This document shows, piece after piece, positions 9,766 through 19,577 of a stretch of 64,000 bases of DNA. Under the pieces are notes generated by a model. It had not been told where the DNA came from. It worked only from the letters and a program-made list of their open reading frames with translations, and did not search any database. A program made the position numbers and the translations under genes. Positions within the stretch are counted from its first letter, which is position 1. Each line of letters begins with the position of its first letter. Source of the stretch: Pseudomonas sp. 10S4 (GTDB taxonomy: Bacteria > Pseudomonadota > Gammaproteobacteria > Pseudomonadales > Pseudomonadaceae). The stretch spans positions 5,394,001-5,458,000 of the forward strand of contig NZ_CP133774.1 in the NCBI RefSeq assembly GCF_034344865.1. The letters run 5' to 3'.

Positions 9766-10569
9766 TCATGACTGCTGGCGCCGCAGTCGGTCGTTTTCAT
9801 CCAGAATAAACAGTCCCGACCAGATGGCAGCCCAGAACTGCAGCGTTACTATCCAGGGGCTGGACATGAGCCAAACCACCGTCCTACGCCAAAACGACCA
9901 GAACGTCTTCTTCGAAGACCGCCTGCTTGGTAGCGGGGTGTAAGCAGATCCCCCACGAATGCCGAATCCCCATCTCCAATACATCTCTATTTCGCGCTTC
10001 GCGTAGGCAATCGAATTGGAGTTCCAGCAAACACCCCACCGACGACTCCACGTGTCCTGCAGCAACCACGTGTGAGTAAGGTGAGAGGTAAGTGAATCGA
10101 ATTCCGTTACGCTTTGACCTCCTACCAGCTCAACGACACATTTACGAAATTGGTAGCTCTCCACGGAAAACCGAATATCGTTCTCAAGGTGCGAAAGGAA
10201 TTTTTGCGAAGGAATGCTCACAAGGTTAAAAACGATCGGAGAGCGATCTAGGTCATGCACAGTTATCGCGTCTTGATATCGAACACCCGCGCCCACTGCT
10301 TCAAATACGCATTCAAATTTCGTGACTCCAATCTCCACTGCTCGGAACGCCACCTTGGAAACTCGAGGCTCGGTGTCGGTAGGCTTTGCCAGATAAAGGG
10401 AATACTCGACATGCTGTCCTAGCTTTTGCCATCGAGCTCCAAGTCGGTGACGCTTCGTCCATCGTTGATGCGCGTCGGAATAGGTTTTATAGAACATCGC
10501 CTTGGTAAGGCGTTGCCAGCCCCATGCGACTGCCTTGAAAACTACTCCCCATAGCGTCGGTATCGTCAT
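9766..10569 (-). CDS. Hypothetical protein with C-terminal membrane segment, downstream of PHP-ATPase
   Basis: 267 aa. ATG 10569 has GGAG at good spacing. It is Trp-rich and basic at the N-terminus. A likely membrane helix near the C-terminus (WIVTLQFWAAIWSGLFIL) is followed by a charged tail. I do not recognise a family. It lies about 150 bases downstream of the PHP/SMC ATPase gene on the same strand and may be its partner, for example a membrane-acting subunit; that is inference from position only. Confidence 0.55.
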   Translation of the reverse strand: MTIPTLWGVVFKAVAWGWQRLTKAMFYKTYSDAHQRWTKRHRLGARWQKLGQHVEYSLYLAKPTDTEPRVSKVAFRAVEIGVTKFECVFEAVGAGVRYQDAITVHDLDRSPIVFNLVSIPSQKFLSHLENDIRFSVESYQFRKCVVELVGGQSVTEFDSLTSHLTHTWLLQDTWSRRWGVCWNSNSIAYAKREIEMYWRWGFGIRGGSAYTPLPSRRSSKKTFWSFWRRTVVWLMSSPWIVTLQFWAAIWSGLFILDENDRLRRQQS

Positions 10570-10717
10570 GTTCGCTCCTAGCAAATGTTTGTAATTACGT
10601 ACCTAGCTACGTCAAACCACACCACCTGGCCATCTGGTAGGCCAAACCGACGGAACTTCCTATACCCGTATCGCGAAGGCCAACGATATAGTGCGGCACT
10701 CATGTTCTGCCATCAGT

Positions 10718-13700
10718 TTACTGCAATCGATACTTACCTTGCCGGTTCTTGAAAGCAGGCTCAGTACCTTCAAGAATTTCGACCACACGTGCTTTGATGT
10801 CGGGATGCTCTATCGCCCCGGCTTCATAATCGAACCGACTCGCAGCCTTGTCACACGCAGCATGGATGATCTGCTCAGCATCACACACCACGGCTAGATT
10901 GGGGTTGTGCGTCACCATGATTACTTGCCGGCGCTCCTTCGCTCGCTTGATGCACTTCACCATAACTCGAAAAATAGTCTGGTTGTCCAAGTTCTCTTCG
11001 GGCTGATCAATGACAATCGGAATATCATCCTCATCCACCAAAAGGTAGAAAACCAGAAGGAGCAAGCCGCGTTCGCCGGGCGAAAGCTGCCCGATCTCCT
11101 GCCCCTCGTAAGTCAATGAGTACCGGGGAGCCAGGTAATCCAGGCAGTACAAATAATCCAACAATTCCTGTGCAGTCACGGTTCGAGCGAGCTGGTCGGC
11201 TAAGAGAATCTGTTTTTCGGGCTGCCCTTCTCGACGGTCGAAGTGAAGCAAATCGTCAATCGCGTCGGCAAAGGCCACGGCCTCATTCGCCGTTTCGAAA
11301 CTGGCGGCCAACAGTAGGTTGCGCAGCATCTGAGAGCTCTCGTCGACGCCCATGAATGATCCCCTAACCCTCTGATTGATTCGTTTCAGAAGCTGGTCGG
11401 CAAACCCTGTTTCTTCAATTCGAACCTGGAAATCCAGAGGAAGGTTGAGCTCGCGCTGCTCCTCCGAGTTAACGAAACGCTGTACAGGTAAATAGAGTCG
11501 GCTGAACTCATCAACCATGGACTGGATCAAGCCGTGCATCTCACAAGCTTTGTCAAAACGCTCAGCACGAAGTACCGTCTGCTGCGCTGGCAGGTCTGCC
11601 AACAATTCTATCTCGGCTTGCAGCTGCACAAGACTTCCCGGCTTGTCTGCAGCGCCAATGAGCTCTGCTTTGGCGCGCTCCCAGCTTGCCAGGTTTTCCC
11701 TGTAGACCACATACAGCCTTTGCGCTTCTCCTAACTTGCTTTTAGCTTCTACAAGTTGAGACGCAGCCAGCGCCTTGCGTTGTAAAATACTGCCCTGCTC
11801 CTCACTTCCCAGGTCGATATCAATCGCCTTGACTTGCGCTTGAGCCGCTGCGGCGATGGCGTCAACCGGCCCGGTATCGACCCTCATGGTTACTAGGGAG
11901 TCGATGGGTAACTCCACATCGAGATCTGCCATCAATACTTTCAGGTCACCGAGGAAGGCCGCATGCTGCTTGCCGTAATTGACTAAAGCAGTAGAGATTC
12001 GTTTGGCAACCGCTTCTCTCTTAAGCGAAACCGATCTGGCGGTCTTGAGCGCTGCTTCCTCGCCTTCGATCTTGCGACCTTCGCCTTCAAGGACGGCCAC
12101 TTGCTCTGCCGCCTGTTTCGTTTCAGCCAAGGCCTCAGGAGAAACACTTGGATCTAGTACTGGCTGCGGTTGAGCTTCATTTAATGCCGCAAGCTCTCCT
12201 TGCTTGGCAGCCAATTGCTCCTGCAGAGATTTAAGGAAATCTTTTGTCGACCGCCGTTCTGCTTCAATGATTTCTGCGTTGATCTTGCCAATGCTCTCCC
12301 TCAAGCCTTTGCGAGCCTTTTCTATTTCTGCGACCTTGAATTCTAGGAGTTCGTCCATAGAGGCTTTACCAAGCCGTTCCTCTTCAGGGACATGGGAGTA
12401 GATGATTTTTCGGAGCTCTGCATCAAAGGTTGAAGATCCACCCTCCCCAAGCTCATTACACAAATCTTCCAGATAACTTTGAGGGAGATACTTCACTCGT
12501 TCCACACTGCTGGGTTCAGGATCCTCTTGCAGAGATCTCTGCGTGACAGAGCCGTCCAGCCAAGTCAATGCACCTATGAAATTCTCCGCGAACTTCCGTT
12601 TTGGGCTGCGAAACCGTGTGTTTTTAAGGAATGAAAACTTCGCATGGTGCTTGGTGTTTCCCACCAGCGCGATGACATCGGATAGGGCGCTTTTACCACT
12701 GCCCTTGTTGCCAATGATCGCCACCAAGTCTGGATTTAGAGGAATATCCAAATCGAACCAGGGCTCCGGAAGAGCGGAGTCAGCCACCTTGCTAACTTTG
12801 ATTGAGCTTATGAATTTGGTTTTGCTCTGCTCAATCATCTTCTGCTTTGGTGGAGCATCGCCGACATACACCCGGTCATCGAACTCATGAATGGCTTGAA
12901 GCAGGCCCTGAAATGTAGAGTCGGCTTTGATCCATGTGAAACAGTTTCCGACACGGTCTTTATCTTTCGAGGTACTGAGCGAATGCGCATCGGAGCAATC
13001 AAGAAGGCGGGCATTGACCTGTGCCGCCTTCAATCCATTGCGCGCCTTCAAGTAGGCTTCCGGATTAGCAGCGGCGGTAAAAACTAGATCTGCGTCATTA
13101 ATTATCGTCTTCTTGTCCGCGATCGTATGGTCGTTCCAGCGCAGACTGTCCCACTCGCTTTTTCCCAAGGCGATGATGTGCTTACCATCAAAATGTTGTG
13201 TCTTAAGAGCCGCTCGGACAGCCTCGAAACTGACATTCAAGTTATTGAACCCGACCTTCAGCGCTGAAGGTGCACCGGCCCGCAATGCTTCCGGCATTGA
13301 CTTGAGGACTCGCTCCCCAAGGTCGATCAGATTGACTTTTGTAATGACTCCGGCCCAACGCCCGCCTGGCGACTCAGGTACGAGGGAGTACCCCTGAGAA
13401 ATTGCAGGCATAAACTGCTCACGAATCAGTTGAGGGTCTACCTCATCGAAAACAACATGGAGGTTGATCCGGCTCCAACTGGAAGGCTTATAACCCTCCT
13501 CGCCTTGCTCCAATATTCCGCCGAACTTATCTAGCCGCAGCTCCACTACAGGAAGAACAAGCTCAATATTTGCAAGACGCCCCTTACGCCGCTCCTCCAG
13601 AACACGGGCATATCCATCTACGAATAGGTAGTCGTTGATGCCTAGAACTTTGAACTCGGCTGGCAATCTCTCAAGGTCGTCTAGAAATGCCTCCCACGCC

Positions 13701-13798
13701 GCCTCCTTTTCGCCGGGGTAGTGGTGAACCAATGACTCGGGGGTGTGGACGTGAAGATCCCATTTTTTCCATGTCGAGCCCTGCAAAATTACTGGCAT
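10718..13798 (-). CDS. PHP-domain plus SMC-like ATPase (TrlF family)
   Basis: 1026 aa. The N-terminus carries a PHP phosphoesterase domain (WDLHVHT with the HxH metal site, about residues 10-300). A P-loop follows at about residue 365 (GNKGSGKS). A long coiled-coil region spans about 480-780. The C-terminal ABC/SMC half has signature LSPGERG, Walker B IPIVIDQPEENLDN and H-loop VTHNPN. PHP domains hydrolyse phosphoesters. Fused to an ABC ATPase with long coils, the protein probably senses or moves along nucleic acid and cleaves it. Related PHP-SMC proteins recur in defence islands; this placement between nuclease modules agrees. Start ATG 13798 immediately precedes the PHP motif. No frameshift is seen. 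Confidence 0.8.
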   Translation of the reverse strand: MPVILQGSTWKKWDLHVHTPESLVHHYPGEKEAAWEAFLDDLERLPAEFKVLGINDYLFVDGYARVLEERRKGRLANIELVLPVVELRLDKFGGILEQGEEGYKPSSWSRINLHVVFDEVDPQLIREQFMPAISQGYSLVPESPGGRWAGVITKVNLIDLGERVLKSMPEALRAGAPSALKVGFNNLNVSFEAVRAALKTQHFDGKHIIALGKSEWDSLRWNDHTIADKKTIINDADLVFTAAANPEAYLKARNGLKAAQVNARLLDCSDAHSLSTSKDKDRVGNCFTWIKADSTFQGLLQAIHEFDDRVYVGDAPPKQKMIEQSKTKFISSIKVSKVADSALPEPWFDLDIPLNPDLVAIIGNKGSGKSALSDVIALVGNTKHHAKFSFLKNTRFRSPKRKFAENFIGALTWLDGSVTQRSLQEDPEPSSVERVKYLPQSYLEDLCNELGEGGSSTFDAELRKIIYSHVPEEERLGKASMDELLEFKVAEIEKARKGLRESIGKINAEIIEAERRSTKDFLKSLQEQLAAKQGELAALNEAQPQPVLDPSVSPEALAETKQAAEQVAVLEGEGRKIEGEEAALKTARSVSLKREAVAKRISTALVNYGKQHAAFLGDLKVLMADLDVELPIDSLVTMRVDTGPVDAIAAAAQAQVKAIDIDLGSEEQGSILQRKALAASQLVEAKSKLGEAQRLYVVYRENLASWERAKAELIGAADKPGSLVQLQAEIELLADLPAQQTVLRAERFDKACEMHGLIQSMVDEFSRLYLPVQRFVNSEEQRELNLPLDFQVRIEETGFADQLLKRINQRVRGSFMGVDESSQMLRNLLLAASFETANEAVAFADAIDDLLHFDRREGQPEKQILLADQLARTVTAQELLDYLYCLDYLAPRYSLTYEGQEIGQLSPGERGLLLLVFYLLVDEDDIPIVIDQPEENLDNQTIFRVMVKCIKRAKERRQVIMVTHNPNLAVVCDAEQIIHAACDKAASRFDYEAGAIEHPDIKARVVEILEGTEPAFKNRQGKYRLQ

Positions 13799-14261
13799 CG
13801 CACTTTCCCCGATATCCCGATCAGAACCTCAGAGTGAAGCTCCTTCCGCCACTGAGGAAAGCTCATCGAAGCGACTTCTGCCGGGAAATGCACAAATTTG
13901 GCCACATGAAAGTGGGAAGAACGTTTTTTGGACGAGATCAATCAGACTCAACTGCAGAATCATTCTGCCAGCAGTATGGTACCTAGGCGCACACATGACG
14001 GCGAGCCGGGCTGTAGCCCGAAGAAGCGACAGTCCAAGGCACTGTCCAATAACTACCTTATGAACACAATCAGCCCTTCTCCAATCCACCGACCGCCCAT
14101 CAAGAAATGGCTCATGAGCCTGAATTTCTGGTCGTAGCTGGGAAGGTTGTTGCTAAGAGGCTCAAAGTCGCCCGGGAAAGCCGCGCACAATTTGATCTTT
14201 TTTCCAGCCATCAAGTCAGTGTTCATCTTGCCGATACAGCACGCAATTCAGTGAGTAAAGG
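13799..14261. other. Gap with hairpin-tail element
   Basis: No supported gene is visible in 463 bases between divergent modules. It contains hairpin-tail copy D at 14003-14032. A related tail without a clear stem (GAAGCGACTTCTG) occurs at 13869. The + frame 14107-14319 has no ribosome site and overlaps the next gene. Confidence 0.4.
14003..14032. repeat. Hairpin-tail element, copy D
   Basis: GAGC precedes the stem CGGGCT (14007-14012), which pairs with AGCCCG (14015-14020) around GT. The tail is AAGAAGCGACAG. It has the best-formed stem of the set. Confidence 0.55.
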
Positions 14262-15074
14262 TTGCGTGTGGAAACTTTTCGAAAATCGTTGCCGGTCGTC
14301 GCTAGATGGGTTGGGATAGCTTGGAGATGTTTTTCCAGTACTAGCGTGCTGGGCGTGCTTTCAGTTATAGCGACAACAATGTCGGCGTACGCTGCCTTTC
14401 TTTCCTTTCAGGCTACCCAGAGCGCCACCCGCGTGGCCGAAGCGTCCCAGGCTTTTTCTCAGAAAATCTATAGTGATCAGATCGCGATGGGGCGCCCATC
14501 CATATCTATTCTTTCCGGAGAAACATCGATTTTTGAGGTGTTAGAAAACTCGTACTCAAATCGAACTATAAAAAAATACACTGCGTCCCTCATTTTGAAG
14601 AACTCTGGACTACGTGACACACAAAGAGCCTGGATCGCCTTGTCCAGTGCCGGCTCCAAGGTTTCAGTCGCTACCCTCCCAAAGGATACCGAATACAGTG
14701 TTCCATTCGACATTAGCTGGGCATCAGAATCGGACTTAGACAGGAGCTCGTGGTATGCCGCAATTGTGTACGAAGACCAAGTACCAGTCGAAGGCCCCGC
14801 GCCGACAGCCCCTTCTTCAAGTCAAGAGGTGTCAAAGCCGGCACCCCTTCGTGTAGTTTGCTCAGATGTAGCCGTTTTCGAGATGACATCATGGCCAAAA
14901 GACCCAGCTCAAGATCCTTCAGTCAGAACCCTCTCCTCCGGCTCACCTGTTGCAGTCAGGCGAATGGCATCAGACAAGGAAAGCATTAATTGGGGCTCAG
15001 AGGATTATTCAGTCAGAAAGAGTGTCGTTGCTGCTATTAGAGATGCAAGGGCGTGTTCGGATAAGGTGTTTTGA
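14262..15074 (+). CDS. Membrane-anchored hypothetical protein
   Basis: About 270 aa starting at TTG 14262 or GTG 14268; AAGG lies just upstream. A membrane helix spans about residues 25-50 (VLGVLSVIATTMSAYAAFLSF). A helical stretch follows (SATRVAEASQAFSQ), then a beta-rich soluble domain, perhaps immunoglobulin-like, with a Pro/Ala/Ser linker around residue 180. Two late Cys (RVVCSD, RACSD) could pair. No family is recognised. It precedes a CoiA-like gene on the same strand, separated by 355 bases, so a shared operon is possible but unproven. Confidence 0.6.
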   Translation: MRVETFRKSLPVVARWVGIAWRCFSSTSVLGVLSVIATTMSAYAAFLSFQATQSATRVAEASQAFSQKIYSDQIAMGRPSISILSGETSIFEVLENSYSNRTIKKYTASLILKNSGLRDTQRAWIALSSAGSKVSVATLPKDTEYSVPFDISWASESDLDRSSWYAAIVYEDQVPVEGPAPTAPSSSQEVSKPAPLRVVCSDVAVFEMTSWPKDPAQDPSVRTLSSGSPVAVRRMASDKESINWGSEDYSVRKSVVAAIRDARACSDKVF

Positions 15075-15429
15075 ACGCAAGGGACACATCATTGAGGCAT
15101 CGATGACGCTCGAAACGTAGTTCAAGCGACGACTCGAGCGCAGAGCATTTTGAATACAACCTCTCCTCTCGCCGCCCGCGAAGTCTGCCAGGTACTGACG
15201 GACTTCGCGCTCGGCAAACGCATCATGATGGGAAGCACCGTCTACCACACTGAGCCAGCAATCCTGAAGGATGTAAAACAAGAAGCCAACGCTGATGAAG
15301 CTGCCGTAGCTTCGTCGACGTATCGTTACAGTGCTAGCCCACCACTTTCACATTCTCGAAACTCAAGCGTTTCAGGCCTGATAGCGAAACGCTATTCTCC
15401 CCGGCTATACCTCTTCGGATTGCATTGCT
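15075..15429. other. Intergenic region with two inverted repeats
   Basis: Two perfect inverted repeats lie here. CGCGAAGTC (15177-15185) pairs with GACTTCGCG (15201-15209), and AGCGTTTC (15366-15373) pairs with GAAACGCT (15386-15393). Neither is followed by a T-tract, so they look more like operators or RNA folds than terminators. The + frame 15150-15437 lacks a ribosome site. Confidence 0.4.
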
Positions 15430-16680
15430 ATGGATGACGCTCTGGTGGTCTTTTCACGGAAAGGCCTCTTCCAAACTCCGATTACGGCTTACGAAATTAA
15501 AAGCCGGGAGCATTATCGAAAGATGTGGCCCTTGGTCACTGCTGACAAACCCCACCGCCTCGTAAGCTGGGTGAGCCCTTGTTTCAATGATGATGGAAAG
15601 CTGAAAACACGCAGCTATTTCAGAACGTACACTGGCAAACGCGGCGTTCGAGCCGCGGACTATTTCGACAGCCAGGAACAAGCTCGACAACGTCATATTG
15701 GCGAAAGCGAGGAGCACAGGCGAGCCAAGCAGCTGATAGCCGATGAGCTTCAGCGCCGACTCGACGCAGGGCTCGCTATGCCCTGGTACTACAGGGATGA
15801 CACGATTAGCCAGTATCACCTGGCCGGCAATCTTCTGCTCGGGGCTAATGGCGTTACCCAAGAACAGAACATCAAGACACCGTTTGGCAACTCCTATCGC
15901 CTTGATGTGGCGGTGCTTGGCAAGCCCATTCTTCGGCATCCGATGGTGCTGGCGGGTATCGAAATTGAGCTTGGCCACGCATTTGATGGGCGAAAGGCTC
16001 TGGCTAGTCGCTCAATGGGCTTTCCTCTCATATCCATCGACATCACCGACATGAGTCTGGATCAGCTGACACCACAGTGGGCCCGGCAGGCACTGACTGC
16101 AACGAAGTCCAGTGATGATGAGAGCCGGCGCAAGACGTTCATCTACCTGAATGACCTGCTCTATCCACTGTATGTTCAGTTGCCCTCTACGCTGATCGAA
16201 GGGGATGACTTCCGACACCAGTTCATTGTATTTGCCGCTGATGAACATCTGGAGCGGGTAAAAGCGACGCTGGCCAAGGTCAGTTCGGCACTAGGGCTTC
16301 AGAGCCCTACGGTTCTACTGGGAGTCGTCAACGGCAAAAGCGAGTCAGCAGCCAAGCAAGTTGCCAACCTCGGCGACATCGCGGGGCCGGATTGGCGTGA
16401 GTTCAACGAGCACCGCTGCCTGACGATCACCTTGGATCGCCCCAGGACACCGCAGGACGAGCCGAGTCACCTCATGCACATTGCCATTGCCGCATTACTG
16501 GCTGGCAAGGGCAATGCCTTGGTGGGTTACAAGAACCGGCTCGGTATCATTAACCATCGTCCCGAAGAAGACGTCTGGAATGAGTATCGACGTGGAACCT
16601 GGCACCGCACCTTGCCCAAACGTCTTGCGGAGCCATTCCAGCGCTACTTGGCAGTGATTGACCAGCTACATAGCCAATAA
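15430..16680 (+). CDS. CoiA-like protein with a predicted PD-(D/E)xK nuclease fold
   Basis: 416 aa. Around residues 97-115 the pattern GESEEHRRAKQLIADEL resembles the helix that opens CoiA-like domains. It is followed about 60 residues later by YRLDVAVLG and then GIEIELGHAFDGRKAL, which supply candidate catalytic Asp, Glu and Lys of a PD-(D/E)xK nuclease core. The C-terminal 170 residues are unassigned. Start ATG 15430 has no obvious ribosome site; TTG or GTG alternatives upstream are out of frame. It ends just before a recombinase remnant. CoiA itself acts in competence. In a defence island a DNA-processing role is likely, but the substrate is unknown. Confidence 0.62.
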   Translation: MDDALVVFSRKGLFQTPITAYEIKSREHYRKMWPLVTADKPHRLVSWVSPCFNDDGKLKTRSYFRTYTGKRGVRAADYFDSQEQARQRHIGESEEHRRAKQLIADELQRRLDAGLAMPWYYRDDTISQYHLAGNLLLGANGVTQEQNIKTPFGNSYRLDVAVLGKPILRHPMVLAGIEIELGHAFDGRKALASRSMGFPLISIDITDMSLDQLTPQWARQALTATKSSDDESRRKTFIYLNDLLYPLYVQLPSTLIEGDDFRHQFIVFAADEHLERVKATLAKVSSALGLQSPTVLLGVVNGKSESAAKQVANLGDIAGPDWREFNEHRCLTITLDRPRTPQDEPSHLMHIAIAALLAGKGNALVGYKNRLGIINHRPEEDVWNEYRRGTWHRTLPKRLAEPFQRYLAVIDQLHSQ

Positions 16681-16707
16681 GCTCCATCCCTATCGGCTCT
16701 GAGCCGG

Positions 16708-16827
16708 ATGGCACAAATCAGGGCCATTTCTCCGTCAATCGCACGCAAGGATTACGAACAACGCCGCGAGCGCCAGGCACAGGACATTGCAAAGGTTAAA
16801 GCCGATGGCATCTATAGACGATGCTAA
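16708..16827 (+). pseudogene. Remnant of a serine recombinase (resolvase/invertase) C-terminal linker
   Basis: A 39-codon frame contains IARKDYEQRRERQAQDIAK followed by VKADGIYRR. This matches the helix E region just before the DNA-binding domain of Tn3/Hin-type serine recombinases. The catalytic domain and the helix-turn-helix are both absent. It lies 28 bases after the CoiA-like gene and before the Shango genes, so it is a scar of a past integration or resolution event at this module boundary. Confidence 0.6.
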
Positions 16828-16874
16828 AAATGTCGCTTCAACCGTGAAAGAGATGCTCGCCTGACTCCCTGCTT

Positions 16875-16907
16875 GAGCCGGGCCCAGGTGCCCGAAAAAG
16901 CGACTTC
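16875..16907. repeat. Hairpin-tail element, copy E
   Basis: GAGC is followed by CGGGC (16879-16883), loop CCAGGT, and GCCCG (16890-16894). The tail is AAAAAGCGACTTC. It lies in the 480-base gap before the Shango genes, between the recombinase remnant and sngA. A minus-strand frame at 17042-16824 covers the element but has no ribosome site. Confidence 0.55.
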
Positions 16908-17158
16908 TCCATCTGGCGTACCTGGCACCGCTAAGTGATGGGTAATCTCACCGCACGCGATATTAAAGGACATCCAGCGCAGCGCATTCGCCACGGCTAG
17001 AGATCGTTCGAGATCGACGGTTGAGAATTCATCTTCTTCCATTACTGCAACTGCTTAGATTTCCGATCAACAGCCTTGCGCAGCCCATAGATCTAGCAAT
17101 GCAATTATCAGATACTGCCATAGCGCCAGCACCCATCTTTCAAGGTTGAAAACGAATC

Positions 17159-19577
17159 ATGGCAAGGAAAAAGGCAGCAAATTCCGGCGGCACCGGCATC
17201 CTGATAATTTTTGCGCTGGCTTTTGGTGCGTTCGCTTCGATCCCGAAGAACGCCTGGGTCGCCATTGGCATCGTCGCTTGCATCGGCGCCATTATGTCGT
17301 TCTTCGCCAATCGTACAAAACGACAGCTTGAGCAATTGCAGAGGCCTGCTCCAGTCGCAACGCGCCAGCTGGAGCAGCGAAGGAAAGATGTGACCGTCTC
17401 TACACATGAGGTTTCGTCGAGCAATACTGCTGAAGAAACGTCCGACTTTTATACCGTCCAACTCGGTTCCCTCCCTTCCGACTCCTTTAAGATTCCAGAT
17501 GTAAGCAAACAGAAATCCGATACTCGCTGGGTGCAAGCGGGCGAATCGGTTGCTGTGTCTGGCTTTTCACTTCCCGGGGGAATGCTCTATATCGGAAGTG
17601 CGCTGGGTGGCCGTCACGATGCGCAAGAACCCTCACTGATCAACCCCAAACTTCGTATCGCCAAGACACATGTCGATATTGAAAAGCGACTGATGCCTTA
17701 CTGGCCAAGCTTTCACACCATCACACCTGAAGCTCGGCGTGGGTACCTCGAATGGTTGGCAGGAGGTCGCCGCCACCCTCTGGCGGACACTGGCTACGTT
17801 TTTTTGTTTTTCTATGGATTGGAGCGTCGAGCCCTTACTGATGCAATAAAGGATCCAGAGGCGAAGGCTGAGCTCTCTTTGATCGTCCAGGAAGTCCAAC
17901 GCCTGCTCAGAATTTATGGGGAAAACAGGTCGTTCAGGGGGTATGCGGATGGTTTCCTGGATTACCTCAGCAACACCACGGTTGATCCAAACCTCTACCT
18001 TGCCCCCCTCCCAAAGTTGCTGCTTACAGCTTCGAAATGCCACTGCCGCTGCGCGTCGGTCTGGGGCAACACGCCTCAAACAAGCGACCTCTCGATGCCG
18101 ATTGGGCATTAGCATGGGCGCTAGCTGACCCCAACATCAATAAGCGTACGCCAGTCACACGCTGTAGAGATGTCTTTTCGAGACTGTTCAAGCTCAAATA
18201 CACAAGTGCCCATCCAGCGGGTCTTATCCTGGCGCAAAACAAGACCAAGCTTAAGACCAGCTATCGGCCGGCCTCAGCAGTCCTAATGGCGCCCACACTT
18301 AGCTTGGGTGATCTTCCTGATGTCATGGCCACCTCCGGAACACGTAAATGCCTGCAGTTGCTAGTTGAGCTATGCACCAGCGAGCTTGAACCCTATAGCC
18401 GATATTTGGGCCGAAACCCTGAAAGCGCAGAAGCCCTTGAATGTCTTTTACAGCTTCCTGTCACTCTCTGGCCAGCGGCAGCTCGTACAGAATTGAACGA
18501 GCTTCAATTCAGGATCGGCGACGACCTTATTGTCATGAGCTTTGGCGAACTCGCAGGTCGATTCAAGAGCGCTGGAGCCTTGTCCCGGGACAAGGTACTC
18601 GCGCTTGCTCGCGCACTAGAATCGCTTAACATCGGTATGGAACCTGATGTACTGGCTGGCAGCAAGACACCGAAAGCTGAAGATCGTATCGCGCTGTTCG
18701 TTACCCAGCCCGAAGACGGATCACTACGGGCCTCAGCGGCCTACAACGCGGCCTCAGTCACGCTTGATCTGGCCAGTGCAGTAGCATGTGCCGATGGCGA
18801 CACCTCCAATGAAGAGGTCACATTGCTTGCTAAGCACATCGATTCCTGGAGTCACCTGAGTGTTGCCCATCGCAAACGTCTCAAGGCGCACCTGCGACTC
18901 CAGATCCAGCAACCACCAACGCTGGCAAGCCTGAAGAAAAAACTCGATCCATTAACTGTCGAAGCCAAGCGCACGATTGCCAGCTTCCTTGCCCACCTGG
19001 CGCAAGCCGATGGAATCGTCAGTCCTTCGGAAGTGAAACTTCTTGAGCGCGTTTACAAGGCGCTGCAACTAGATAGTCAATTGCTGTACAGCGATCTACA
19101 CGGGGCTGCATCCGGAGCGAGGATTCCCCCATTAAACCTACAACAAGCTCTACTCAAACCGTGCCGGGCACACAGTCAGCTGCCATTGCGAAGCAAGGCT
19201 TCGTGCTCGATCACGAGCGAATTGCTGAGCTGCAACGTGAAACGGCTGAAGTCTCTGCCCTCCTCGCCCAGGTATTCACTGATGCCCAGGTGGAGGAACC
19301 GGAACAGTCCGTTGAGGCTGTGGAATCGGCGACAGAAACGAGCGCTGACGTTGCCGGCCTCGATCTAGATCATTCTGCATTCCTACGCTTGTTAATCTCG
19401 CGTGCTGAATGGAGCCGATCCGAACTTGAAGCCGCCGCCAGCGACATGGAACTGATGCTCGATGGAGCCTTGGAGCAAATCAACGACATGGCTTTTGAAC
19501 GTTTCGACATGCCCGTCACTGAAGGTGATGATCCCATCGAGATCAATACAGACATTCTGGAAGAGTTAGCCCTATGA
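17159..19577 (+). pseudogene. sngA: Shango SngA-like TerB-domain protein, split by two one-base frameshifts
   Basis: Three frames (17159-18112, 18037-19368, 19161-19577) join to about 806 aa. The N-terminus has a short hydrophobic segment (residues 12-45). A TerB-N domain follows (about 125-320, WVQAGESVAVSGFSLPGGM through PLPL). The central TerB domain is at about 540-640 (LASAVACADGDTSNEE, LAQADGIVSPSE), and a TerB-C domain closes the protein. Each break is repaired by one extra C: in the C6 run near 18003 and in the C5 run near 19126. TerB/TerB-N/TerB-C proteins with the ATPase and helicase that follow form the Shango anti-phage system. Start ATG 17159 is the first in frame. The next gene overlaps it by 4 bases. 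The repairs suggest it is intact in the organism. Confidence 0.75.

Noticed and set aside
14107..14319. 70-residue + frame before the 14262 gene
   Set aside because: No ribosome site, and it runs into the next gene in another frame.
15454..15978. 174-residue minus-strand frame inside the CoiA-like gene
   Set aside because: It is a shadow; the + frame shows conserved motifs across its length.
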